In this document: in pieces, positions 1 to 10,419 of the stretch | How positions within the stretch are numbered: position 1 is the first letter of the stretch | How the letters are laid out: every line of letters starts with the position of its first letter | NCBI GenBank assembly: GCA_010093685.1 | Contig: MU006236.1 | Location: 525,068 to 589,067 of the forward strand | Direction: 5' to 3' | Origin: Ophiobolus disseminans | Lineage: Eukaryota > Ascomycota > Dothideomycetes > Pleosporales > Phaeosphaeriaceae | Length of the DNA stretch: 64,000 nt | Program-made: the position numbers and the translations under genes | The notes under the pieces: generated by a model | What the model was told of the DNA's origin: nothing | What the model saw: only the letters and a program-made list of their open reading frames with translations | Databases searched by the model: none

Positions 1-1289
1 ACTTCGTGGACGCGTTGGTTGTGTATTGTCTAGCCACATTTCTTGAGCTTCTGTCCGAACCGGCATTCTCAGTGGTGCAACAGAAGTTGCTTTACAAGAT
101 TCGGGCGTCGGCTGAGAGCACAGCAACGCTTCTTCGCTGTTTCGGAACATGTGGCTCCGCTATAGTCGCCAGTCGAGCTGGGCTTGACATTGGTGTTTTA
201 TCATTCGCCATTGGCCAACTGGCATATGCCTTGTCACTACTTGTGGTATACTCGTACAAGACATGGCCGGTTTCGAAGGCGAACGCTTTTTCGCTCTTTC
301 CAGAGAGAGTACCATCCACTAGAGACCACCCCACAGTACTCAACTACTTCTCGACTCCCCTTCTGCGACTTACTGGGTCTCTTACACTCCAGTCCACCCT
401 GAAATACATCTTGACACAAGGAGATTCGATTCTCATCACATCGCTGGCCACGCTCGCGGACCAGGGCGCATATGCTCTTGCATCCAACTATGGAGGCCTC
501 ATTGCGCGCATGCTTTTCCAGCCCATTGAGGAGAGCAGTCGCAACATGTTTGCGAAGCTATGTGCAGATAACGAAACGGTACCGGAAACATCCAAGGAGC
601 AAGACTCTCCCAGGAACGAAGAACAGAAGCAAAACCTAGCACAAGCTTCAAGGGTCCTAGCAACTATTCTCCGCTTGTACAGCATCATCTCCTTGTTTGC
701 TGTGGTTGTGGGACCGACACTTGCGCCTCTCCTACTTGGAATTGTTGCAGGTAAACAATGGTCTGCAACTTCCGCCGCCAAGGTCCTTTCGACGTACTGC
801 TACTACATTCCCTTCCTAGCAATCAACGGAGTGACAGAAGCCTTTGTAGCTGCTGTAGCTACCAGCAAGGAACTTTACGCACAATCGGTTGCCATGGGCA
901 TCTTCTTTGCTATATTCTCGGGCAGCGCATGGTTCTTCATTGGGCAACTCGAGCTTGGGGGGAGTGGAGTTGTGCTTGCTAATACCGTCAATATGGGATT
1001 GCGCATTGTTTGGAATACGTGGTTCATCAAGAAGTTCTTCGGTCAAAGGGGATCGAAGTTCAAGTTAGCAGAGCTGATGCCTTCTATTATGTCGCTCGCG
1101 CCTGCTATCGTCGTTCCAACATTGATGCAGATGCAACCTGGTATCGGCTTCCTCAGGAGGTTTGGTGTCTTGGGCGAGCTTGTCAGCATGGGCGCAGTTG
1201 GAGGAATCTTCGTGCTACACGTGTTATTCTTCGAGCGTCGCTTTCTGGTCGAGTGCTATCGCATGCTTCGTCCCGCACGCCCCGTCTGA
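1..1289 (+). CDS. rft1: RFT1 family lipid-linked oligosaccharide translocation protein (5' partial)
   Basis: The frame is open from the first bases of the window to a TGA at 1287-1289, so the N-terminal part lies outside. About 428 residues are visible; the family is usually 500-570. It is a polytopic membrane protein with many hydrophobic segments, including a last pair near the C-terminus. The segment QSTLKYILTQGDSILI, about 125 residues in, matches the conserved RFT1 signature and supports the call. RFT1 proteins sit in the ER membrane and are needed for Man5GlcNAc2-PP-dolichol to appear on the lumenal side for N-glycosylation; whether they are the flippase itself is debated. An acidic, Gln-rich loop (around 430-640 in DNA coordinates) is hydrophilic and probably faces the cytosol. 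No intron is seen in the visible part. It is followed on the same strand by an RTG2-like gene. Confidence 0.9.
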   Translation, partial: FVDALVVYCLATFLELLSEPAFSVVQQKLLYKIRASAESTATLLRCFGTCGSAIVASRAGLDIGVLSFAIGQLAYALSLLVVYSYKTWPVSKANAFSLFPERVPSTRDHPTVLNYFSTPLLRLTGSLTLQSTLKYILTQGDSILITSLATLADQGAYALASNYGGLIARMLFQPIEESSRNMFAKLCADNETVPETSKEQDSPRNEEQKQNLAQASRVLATILRLYSIISLFAVVVGPTLAPLLLGIVAGKQWSATSAAKVLSTYCYYIPFLAINGVTEAFVAAVATSKELYAQSVAMGIFFAIFSGSAWFFIGQLELGGSGVVLANTVNMGLRIVWNTWFIKKFFGQRGSKFKLAELMPSIMSLAPAIVVPTLMQMQPGIGFLRRFGVLGELVSMGAVGGIFVLHVLFFERRFLVECYRMLRPARPV

Positions 1290-1807
1290 ACATCGAAGCT
1301 GGGGAGTAGCTACAAACAATACAGACCGAACTATGGTCATTCTCAAAGCACTACAAAGACCAGACTCAGGACAGAAAATTCTGCGATGCCTGCAGCCATG
1401 TTCCACAATCCGAGCTCACTCCAGCATGCACTTGCTTTCGGCTGATTGGTTCCTTCCCCTCCGCTAGCGCCAGAAATCTCAACCCTACACCAAACGTCAT
1501 ACGGAGTAACAGTTTGTCACGAGCAACAATTTGCACATCACGAGCTGCTGACCGTGCATTATCGAGGGGTAAGAGAAACACAGACACGCAAGCAGTTCCG
1601 AAACCTGGGGGTAATAGTTTGCAGGGCTGCATGCACCGACGCTAGAAGGATCCAAGAAAGAATTAGTCGGGGGTAATAGAAACTCGGCCAAGGCACCAGG
1701 TCGGTCCAGGGTCTGCCAGACCTGCATAGCACGCCATTTGCTACTCTGCGGCTCGTACCGATCATCCGCTTGCGTCACCAACCCGGAGAAGCTGCGGCAT
1801 ACCAGAC
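1290..1807. other. intergenic, RFT1 to RTG2-like
   Basis: About 520 nt between two same-strand genes. It must hold the RFT1 3' end and the promoter of the next gene. Short frames in it are shadows. I see no clear TATA box or RNA gene. Confidence 0.6.
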
Positions 1808-3581
1808 ATGGAGAGGTCGAAGTATTACCATGGACTGGTGGACATGGGAAGCAATGGCATACGGTTCTCAGTAACGGACTTGACGCCGGCGACACAGCGT
1901 ATCTTGCCAACAGTGTATCTCGATCGTGCAGCTATATCGCTGTATGATGCGCAGTACGAAGCTGGTGCGTACTTTTACATGCACAGCGTGGAACCTACAA
2001 TTTATGTTTTGGATGTCCCTTGATGACATTGTACTAATTGTACCGTGCTTACCAGGCAACATCATTCCCATACCCAGCGCTACGATCAAGCAAGTCATCA
2101 AGTCTCTCCTGCGATTCAAGTCAACGTGTGAAGATTTTAGCGTGCCTGAGCAGCAAATCCGCATTGTAGCCACGGAAGCCACACGAAAAGCAGCGAACTC
2201 GGCCGACTTCCAGGAACAAATTAAAGACGCCACAGGATGGACTGTCGAACTTTTACCAAAAGAGACGGAGGGTCGAATTGGTGCTTTGGGCGCTGCAAGC
2301 TCGTATGAGAACGTCAAGGGACTCATGATGGATCTTGGCGGAGGTAGCACGCAAATCACCTGGATCGTGACCGAGAACGGCAGCATTCAGATGAGCGAAA
2401 AGGGCAGTGCAAGCCTACCTTACGGTGCTGCAGCGCTTTCAAAGAGGCTGGAGGCTGCTGGCTCTGTCGAGGACAAAGAGTACAAAGCATTTGAACGAGA
2501 AGTTGTTACTGATCTGAGGGCTGCTGTTAACAACATTGCAATACCAGAAGCTCTTCTAGATCTCGCGAAAACTCCTGAAGGCCTCCGACTCTATCTCTCA
2601 GGAGGCGGCTTCCGAGGCTGGGGCTTCGTGTTGATGTCGGAGCATGCGATCCAGCCGTATCCAATTCCCATCATCAACGGCTTTCGCACAACGAAGGACC
2701 TGTTTCATGATACGCAAGCTGTTGAAGCTGCGGTGCTCAAGGAAGATACCCCTGATATATTTCGTGTATCAGCACGCCGAGCCAGTCAGGTTCCTGCGGT
2801 TGCCTTCCTCGTCACCTGTTTAGCACAGGCACTGCCTAGCATTCTTGACGTTTTCTTCTGCCAGGGCGGTGTTCGAGAAGGCATACATTTCTCTGAGATG
2901 GATGCCAAGTACAGGAAAGAGAGCCCTCTGGTCACGGTCACCAAAGCATACGCGCCAGTATCAGTCATAGAGCTCATTACAACTCTTCGTGAGGCAGTTC
3001 AGGCTCCGCATTCAGATGGAAATAGTGCAATTTTCGATGACAGCCTTCTCATAGCCTTTGTGCAAGGCATGTATGCACACATGGCCAACGTCAAGGATCT
3101 TCGCGGCGGAGCAGCTCTGAGAAGTACAACGACTGGTATCTTTTCAGCTGCTCATGGTATCAGCCACGAACAACGAGCTCTCCTCGCCATCCTACTGTGT
3201 GAGCGCTATGGTGGCTACTCTTCTATCAGCCCCACAGAACAAGACTTCTACCGCCGCATGCTGCAACTGCTACCCGATGGCACAGAGTGGTGGTGCATGT
3301 ATCTCGGTCGCATCGCTGCTGTTCTCGCGAGTGTATACCCAGCTGGCGTCATTCGCAAAGAGAGGTTCAAGATCAACGTGCAGTGGACGACAACGAAAAA
3401 GGACAATGAGAAGCTTTGCGTGGATTTCAAATTCGAGAAGCAAGTGGATGAGCTGGATGAGGAACTCAACTCGGCGATGAGGAAGGTTGAAAAGGCGGGA
3501 AAGAAGAAGCATTGGGTCGCTGGGAAGGGGCATAAGGTTCTAGTCACTGTGAATGGCAAGGAGTACGAGAGCGTAGAGTAG
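1808..3581 (+). CDS. rtg2: Ppx/GppA phosphatase family protein, retrograde regulation protein 2-like
   Basis: Two exons, 1808-1964 and 2056-3581, joined across a 91-nt intron (donor GTGCGT, acceptor CCAG), give 560 residues; yeast Rtg2 is 588. The N-terminus carries the actin-fold phosphate-1 motif DMGSNGIRFSV (about residues 12-22), and LMMDLGGGSTQITW further on is the phosphate-2 loop of the Ppx/GppA family. The first motif is lost if one starts at the long single frame at 1926, so the spliced model is preferred. The C-terminal half resembles the extended domain of fungal Rtg2-type proteins, and the tail is very lysine-rich. In yeast, Rtg2 senses mitochondrial dysfunction and releases Rtg1/Rtg3; in filamentous fungi the same family may act mainly as exopolyphosphatase or pppGpp-phosphatase-like enzyme. 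The family is certain; the retrograde role is inferred. Confidence 0.88.
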
Positions 3582-4916
3582 GTCATAATTGTGATCTAGA
3601 CACTTGATGCCAAATCAAATGATTCCTCGGCACAATCTCGCTCCTACGACTCACTTCAGCTCCCTACGTGGCGAAGATCGTGAAATCCAGACCCTGAAGC
3701 AGACATCGTGACCTCCAAGCGGTGTGTCTCCGCATTGTTGCCACCACTGCATCGGAAGCGCGGAGCCTGCGCCTCAGCCGCCGCAGGTCACGATGCTGAA
3801 ATGACGCCCGGCCACAATTATCGTGAGTTATTCTCAGTCACGACAGCACCACGTGCAGGCGCAAACCCACTACTAAGGGGCCACGTACCGCCAGGGAGCA
3901 GCTGCCAAGGATCGTGAAGTGCATTGGTGAGGAGAAGTTGGTCGGCGGGCGTCCCGTCAGCGAGCGGACCAATTGCGCGATTATGCTGTACCTGGCGGGC
4001 TATTGGCAGGCTACTGTGATTACTGCACGCGTGCGAAAACTCTGCTGTCCATTGCGTTATATTTTCAGAGGTCGGGCATGGTCAATGGCTAGTGGCTTCG
4101 CAATATTACGTGAAGAGGAGCGATGCATGGGTTAGCGCCGTTCCCCAGGAAAATGCGGCTTCCAACGGCTCCACTGCATCGTCACATCAGGCCCAAGTGA
4201 CCATGGCGAAGACAGACGGGCTTGGGTATAAAGCCCCCGGCTGTGCCGCCTCGCACATATGCTTTCAAGTCTTATCTTTGGCCACGTCTCTTATCACAGT
4301 GCTACTGTTTTCTTTGAAGTCTCTAGATTGTAGAGTCGTACCAGACGATACACGTCCCCCATCACCACTCGGCTTAACGCAGGTCCCAGGTCGGACGAGA
4401 CGATCAGCGATAGCATTCCGCGAAAAAGCGGTGGCAGCGGGACCAATTGCATCTGCGTTCCTTATCCTGAGGCTCAGCGTGCCTGAGGGACCGTCGTTCC
4501 GAGCGCGATAATCGTCGCGACCCCCTGCTCAGGTGAGGATAGCCCAATCTGCGTCATCAGCTTAAAATACTTCTGAGCGTTCGCGAAAATAACATGTGCT
4601 CACGCTCGCGAGCTACATACAATGCCATTGAGCACGCCTGCCTTTGAGTTTAGCTAATCCCGACTACCAGGTATAATCGCTCTCACTTGCTGTTGTAGTC
4701 TCGGGCCAGCTGCCCCTCCCGAAGGAACCCCGCCTAGAGCCCCAAACTTTACCAACGAGCCAGCGCAGAGACGCAACATACAGTGGTTTCACTAGCAGAC
4801 TTGTCATTTTTACCGAGAAGTTCCTCCAAGCTTCAATTGTTACACCCGCGGGCTGCTTTGTTAGAGCACGTACAAAAGCCGGCCATCTCTCGAAGCTGAA
4901 GACCACATCCGCAAAC
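3582..4916. other. intergenic upstream of NAD-GDH, with a TATA-like site
   Basis: About 1.3 kb without a supportable gene. It holds the 3' end of the RTG2-like gene and the promoter and leader of the glutamate dehydrogenase. The only candidate element is TATAAAG at 4227-4233, about 690 nt before the start codon, which would imply a long leader or an upstream intron. The reading frame at 4092-4511 has no protein-like features. Confidence 0.5.
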
Positions 4917-7900
4917 ATGGCTTCAAACGGCTCAACTCCAGTCAATGGCCTGAGCGGAGCCCAGGTCGCCGCACACAAGCTCCTCGGCCAAAACCTCACA
5001 AACCGCCAACCATCGCCCAACCCCACACATCTGAGCATCCCGGGCACGCCGGGCTCAGGGCATAGCACGCCCCGAACCATTCCGCAAGAAGGCGCAGGCG
5101 GCTCCGGATATGTGGCCCCTACGTTTGAAGGCAAGGAGAGGCAGATGGAGCTCGTCATGGACGGCGTGGAATCGAAGGGCTTCATGCCCCCAGATCTTGT
5201 CGAGGACGAGACGCGATGGTTCTACGACCAGCTGGGCATCGACGACATGTACTTTGCTACAGAGACGGTCGAAGCGTGGGTCAATTGCTGCAGATTCCTG
5301 ATGACATGCTAATATTGTGCAGCATCGTCAACCACATTCATTCCCTCTACGCCGCAAAGATTGCTGCTTACGCTCGAGACGACAAAATGCCCGACATCCG
5401 ACTCGACAAGGAGGCCGAGGATCACGCAGTATATATCGATACTAGCAAGCCCGGTATCTCAGTCATCGGCGGCCCACAGTATGAGCAGCGCATCGACAAG
5501 AAGTACCTGAACACAAAAGGAAGCACGTCATACCGTGTGGAGAGCTTCCGCTCAGAAACACCGCTACCGGGCAGTGAAGACCAGCAGCTGCGGTGCTACT
5601 TCATCTACCAGTGCGAGTTCGAGAACCCGAACCCCAGCCCGTCTGAGACGAGCATCGATGTCGTTGGCGACAAGCGCTTCCTCCAGAAAGCCACACAAAA
5701 CACCCGAGATATCTACCAGGAGATCTTGCAGATTGCCAGCACACGGACAGGCCCAGTCATCGAGTTCTTTGACATTGAGAACTCAAAGGACAAACGTCTG
5801 GTCGTGGCATACAAGCAGGGCTCGGCTTTGGGACTGTTCAGCGCGCTGAGTGATTTGTACCATTACTATGGTCTGACCACCTCGCGGAAGTACGTCGAGC
5901 AGTTCTCGAACGGATATACGGTCATGTCCCTGTACCTTCGTCAGCTCCCAGGAGCCGCTGGAGCCAAGTACCCACCGATCGAGGCCAGCATTCACCAAAT
6001 CATTAAGGAGATTTCGTTGCTGTACTGTATCCCGCAGACAAAGTTCCAGACTCTGTTTGCTACCAGCAGGCTGAGTCTGCAGGAGACCGTCTACGCCCAC
6101 TGCGTATGGGTCTTCGTTACCCACTTCCTCAATCGTCTTGGAAACGAATACACCGCTCTAGCAGCAATTCTCAACCCCGAGAACAGCGTGCATGCTGAGC
6201 TGCTGTCCAAGCTAAAGCGAAGGCTGCGCGCTGAGACATTCACGGCTGACTACATCCTCGAGATCATCAACACATACCCTGAGCTCGTCCACACATTGTA
6301 TCTCTCCTTCGCGAAGACGCACTACGTCCAGACACGCGGAGAGCAGGACGACTTCTTGCCTACGTTGAGCTACCTGCGCCTGACTATTGACAAGGTTCAA
6401 ACCGACGAGGAGCTTACCGACACCATCAACAAGGCTGCCATCAACGAGCACCATGCGATGGTCATGGATTCTTTCCGCATCTTCAACCAGTGCGTTCTCA
6501 AGACGAACTTCTTCACTCCCACGAAGGTCGCCATCAGCTTCCGTCTGAACCCTCACTTCCTGCCACCTTCAGAATACCCTCAGCCGCTGTATGGAATGTT
6601 CCTCGTCATCGGCTCAGAGTTCCGCGGTTTCCACCTCCGTTTCCGCGACATTGCTCGTGGTGGTATTCGTATCGTCAAGTCTCGCAGCCAGGAAGCGTAC
6701 TCCATCAACGCGCGCTCATTGTTTGACGAGAACTACAACTTGGCCAACACACAGCAGCGCAAGAACAAGGATATCCCAGAAGGTGGATCGAAGGGTGTTG
6801 TGCTTCTAGATTACGCCCACCAAGATAAGGCGCGGGGCGCGTTCGAGAAGTACATTGACAGCATCTTAGATCTGCTTCTGCCTCCGACCAGCCCTGGTAT
6901 CAAGGACCCTATCGTCGACCTGCACGGCAAGCCGGAGATTCTGTTCCTGGGTCCGGATGAGAACACTGCGGATCTCGTTGATTGGGCGACGGAGCATGCT
7001 CGTTCTCGCGGTGCGCCGTGGTGGAAGTCGTTCTTCACCGGCAAGAGCCCTAAGTTGGGTGGCATTCCTCATGATCGATATGGCATGACGACGCTTTCTG
7101 TTCGAGAGTACGTCTTGGGTATCTACCGCAAGCTCAACCTTGATCCCAGCAAGGTCAAGAAGCTACAGACTGGTGGACCGGATGGCGATCTTGGTTCGAA
7201 CGAGATCCTGCTTAGCAACGAGAAGTACGTCTCCATCGTCGATGGCTCGGGTGTGTTGGTTGATCCTAAGGGTCTCAACCATGATGAGCTTATTCGACTG
7301 GCGAAAGAGCGAAAGATGATTGTCCACTTCGATGTATCGAAGCTTTCATCCGAGGGATACCGTGTTCTGGTTGATGACACCAACATTAGGCTGCCAAATG
7401 GAGATCTGGTCTACAATGGTACCACGTTCCGCAACACCTTCCACCTTCGCAGCGACATCCAGTATGACACCTTCGTACCTTGCGGTGGACGACCCGAGTC
7501 GATTGATCTCACCTCAGCCAACAAGCTCATCGTCGATGGCAAGTCGGTCATCCCATACATCGTCGAAGGCGCCAACCTCTTCATCACGCAAGATGCCAAG
7601 CTGCGTCTCGAAAAGGCCGGCTGCATCCTATACAAAGACGCCTCAGCCAACAAAGGCGGCGTAACTTCCTCCTCTCTCGAGGTCCTCGCCTCGCTCTCCT
7701 TCGACGACGAAAGCTTCCTCAAGCATATGTGTGTCGGCGAAGACGGCACAGTCCCCGAGTTCTACAACAACTACGTCCGCCAAGTCCAAAAGACCATCCA
7801 GAACAATGCCCGTCTGGAATTCGAAGCTATCTGGAGAGAACACCAGGTCACTAATCAGCCTCGCAGCATCCTCTCCGACACGCTGAGTAACGCTATCACA

Positions 7901-8227
7901 AAGCTGGATGAGGAGTTGCAAAACACTGATCTCTGGGATCAGCCGGATTTCAGGAAATCGGTCCTCATGGAGGCGTTGCCGAATCTGTTGCTTGAGCAGA
8001 TTGGCCTGGATAAAATTATGCAGAGGGTGAGTCGATATATTCTTGATACGATGGCAATGATGTTAATGTTTCTTTTCTAGGTCCCTGAAAATTACCTCCG
8101 CGCCATCTTCGGCAGCTACCTCGCCAGCCGCTTTGTATACCAGTACGGCGTGTCGGCTAGTCAATTTGCTTTCTTCGATTTCATGAGTAAGCGCATGGCG
8201 AAGCTGCCGACTCCGGCTGGGCGCTAG
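4917..8227 (+). CDS. gdh2: NAD-specific glutamate dehydrogenase, large fungal type
   Basis: Three exons: 4917-5275, 5323-8026 and 8081-8227, giving 1069 residues, close to the roughly 1050 of fungal NAD-GDH. The first intron (47 nt, branch GCTAAT) restores the conserved run TETVEAIVNHIHSLYAAK. The second (54 nt, donor GTGAGT, acceptor TTCTAG) joins IMQR to VPENYLRAIFGSYLASRFVY and ends in a TAG at 8225-8227. The region FRDIARGGIRIVKSR is the glutamate-binding core of the dehydrogenase domain, and GGSKGVVLL follows. The enzyme oxidatively deaminates glutamate to 2-oxoglutarate and ammonium with NAD+ (EC 1.4.1.2), supplying carbon and nitrogen when amino acids are the food source. The N-terminal 80 residues are Ser/Pro/Gly-rich and probably regulatory. 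The start is the first ATG of the open frame, just after a stop-rich leader. Confidence 0.96.
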
Positions 8228-9194
8228 AACTGGGCTTCGAGGTAGGAGATGACTTGTATGGCGTTTTCCCTGTCGGAAGATTAAAAGTTTTTTAGTTTTG
8301 GCATTGGGGGAGTTTTTGGGCGCTGTGTATGGGTTGGGGATGGGGGCGCTTAGAGCTTGGGCGGGTAGGCTGAGCTGGACTGGGGGGTTTGGTTGCGTGT
8401 GTGTGTGTGTGATTAGATTTAATAAAGTGGTTCACACCTACTTATATTGTACCGAATCTGTCTCTCTGTCGATCATCTTCTATCGCGTTCGGTGCATATG
8501 CTTTCGTTTCCTGCTGTGGAGCATCACATCACATCGGGCCGTTACGGTACAGTGCGAGCTGGCTACGTATCTTCGCACCCACGCGCAAGAACAACACAAC
8601 TCAATCAAGATCCTCTGCAAAATACAAGGCCTCAGATCCGGCCTCCCCAAATATTTCCTCCGGCTTGTCATTGGTCCACATAAGTTGTTGTTGTTGTGCT
8701 CCTACCCAGGTCGCAGACGTGTTTCGCGCAGGCTCGCCTCGCTTCCAAGCATAAAGATAGCCTTTCCTCCCCGCGCGTCCCCACTCCACAACACCGACAC
8801 GCCAATCTTTGTATTTGTCGCATTCACGCTCCGGACTTCGCATGTAAGTATAGATTAGATTTTCTTGGTCGCGCGTAGATAGCGCATTTGTCTGATGTTT
8901 TTGCTTTCTCTCGAGGGTGTTTTGCGACGCGTCGGTGAAGAGGTGGACAGGTGGGAAGAAGCTGTGCGCTTGGACGCGGCGCGCGAGGGCTTTTGTATGT
9001 GGTGCTAAGGTCAAGAATCGCGTGGATATCTCGTCTTTTTACGGAAGATGCTGGCTTCGTGGGAGGAGTTGTTTACGCTGCACATTCCTGGACTGCGCGA
9101 GCGCGTTTGCGAACTGTTACTGACTGATTGTGCTAGACTCATACACCACCAACCACACTAGAAGAAGCAAAGAGGAAAGATAGCATAAGATAAG
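8228..9194. other. intergenic with a short TG run
   Basis: About 970 nt after the NAD-GDH. A TG dinucleotide run (about 8396-8413) lies in a G-rich stretch. The rest is probably 3' UTR and the promoter of the small basic protein. The 186-codon frame at 8298-8858 starts in the likely 3' UTR and has no conserved character. Confidence 0.5.
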
Positions 9195-9787
9195 ATGGCT
9201 GCTACTACGCGCGCAAGAACTGGTACGTCGCCATCTCCCGGGGGAAGTGGAAAAGCGGATGGGCTGGTGTATACATTCAGCCCTCCCCCTCCCTTCCTCC
9301 TCCCTACCACCCTACTCACCCCTCCCAATAGGTAACTCCAAGCCCAGACTCATCGACTCCATCGCCAACGCCGTCACCCCCAAGAAGACGACCAAAGCCA
9401 ACACGTCCAAGCCGCGCGACACCAAAGTCACAACCGGCCGCGTAGCCAAGCCCAAGACGACGACAACCAACGTCAAGACGGTCAAGAAGCCGCGCACCAA
9501 GACGGAGAAGGTTGTTGATAAGATTGTCGGTAAGACGGAGAAGGTTGTGGGTGATGTTGAGGGCAAGCCGGGGAAGAAGGTATGTTGAATCGTTTCTTAA
9601 GGAGGATGGGTGGTGGGTGGGATTTGCGAGGGGAGAGAGGGGAGGCCTGCTCAGACCAACCGCACGTAGCGATACTCGAAGGACATATGCTAACGAATGA
9701 CTACAGGCCGCCGGAACCCGCAAAGCGCGCGGCACAGACCACACAACCACGCGCGCAACGCCCAGGACCAAGAAGGCTGTTATCTAG
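9195..9787 (+). CDS. small lysine-rich conserved fungal protein
   Basis: Three exons: 9195-9222, 9332-9579 and 9707-9787, giving 118 residues. The first intron (109 nt) has donor GTACGT and acceptor AATAG; the second (127 nt) has donor GTATGT, a branch-like GCTAAC and acceptor TACAG. All three exons join in frame and end in TAG. The protein is highly basic, with Lys/Thr/Arg-rich low complexity, two copies of KTEKVV and a conserved-looking C-terminal run EGKPGKKAAGTRKARGTD. I recall similar tails in short uncharacterised proteins of other ascomycetes, but this was not checked. Composition resembles linker-histone or nucleic-acid-binding tails; that is a guess. The central exon is Lys/Pro/Thr repeats and probably disordered. 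Only spliced reading shows the whole protein. Confidence 0.72.
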
Positions 9788-10419
9788 AACTGCTTCTTCC
9801 CTATCACTGCCTATGTTGTACGCAGCGTCGACGCTATACACAAGGTCCCATGTTGCGCATACGATGTCGAAGGTGTCCTTTTCCCGTATCTCCTAACGAG
9901 TTAAACGATCGTCTTTTCTAGTCATGTTATCCTCTTTCGCTTTTCCCCTCGGTTACGCTCGTGTTGATTCGGAATAATGTACGATACCCTGGGATGCTGG
10001 TCTGTGCGAATGGGAAGGAGGGAATGAAATGGCGTTTATACGTTGATTGATCGCTTTCGTGTGATGTGTTGATGTGCGTGATGATGTGATGCTTGATTTG
10101 ATTGTGTGTGACGCGAGCAAGTGATCTGATCGTGTATATGCATGGCGCCAGAGGAGATGTATAACAACCCAGGCAATGGTGCATTGGCGGTACAAAGTAA
10201 GTCCCAACATCGTGGACTAGACTGAACCCCTTAACCCTCCCTTTAAAAAGCCAATCCCATCTTAACCCCATGAATCTCAGCGTTCCGTCTCACTTCGCAT
10301 GCTCAAAAGCAAAATACATCTTTACACAACAAAAGAGACTGCAGTATACATCATTTGGTAGCTCTGGTCAAGTGGCGTAGGGCTTGATCGTGACAATCAG
10401 CAAGAATGTACACCTAACA
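9788..10419. other. intergenic between convergent genes
   Basis: About 630 nt shared by the 3' ends of the small basic protein (+) and the NLR (-). T-rich and A-rich stretches fit polyadenylation regions. Nothing else is supported. Confidence 0.5.

Noticed and set aside
8298..8858. 186-codon frame after NAD-GDH
   Set aside because: Begins in the likely 3' UTR, contains a TG repeat, and has no conserved motif.
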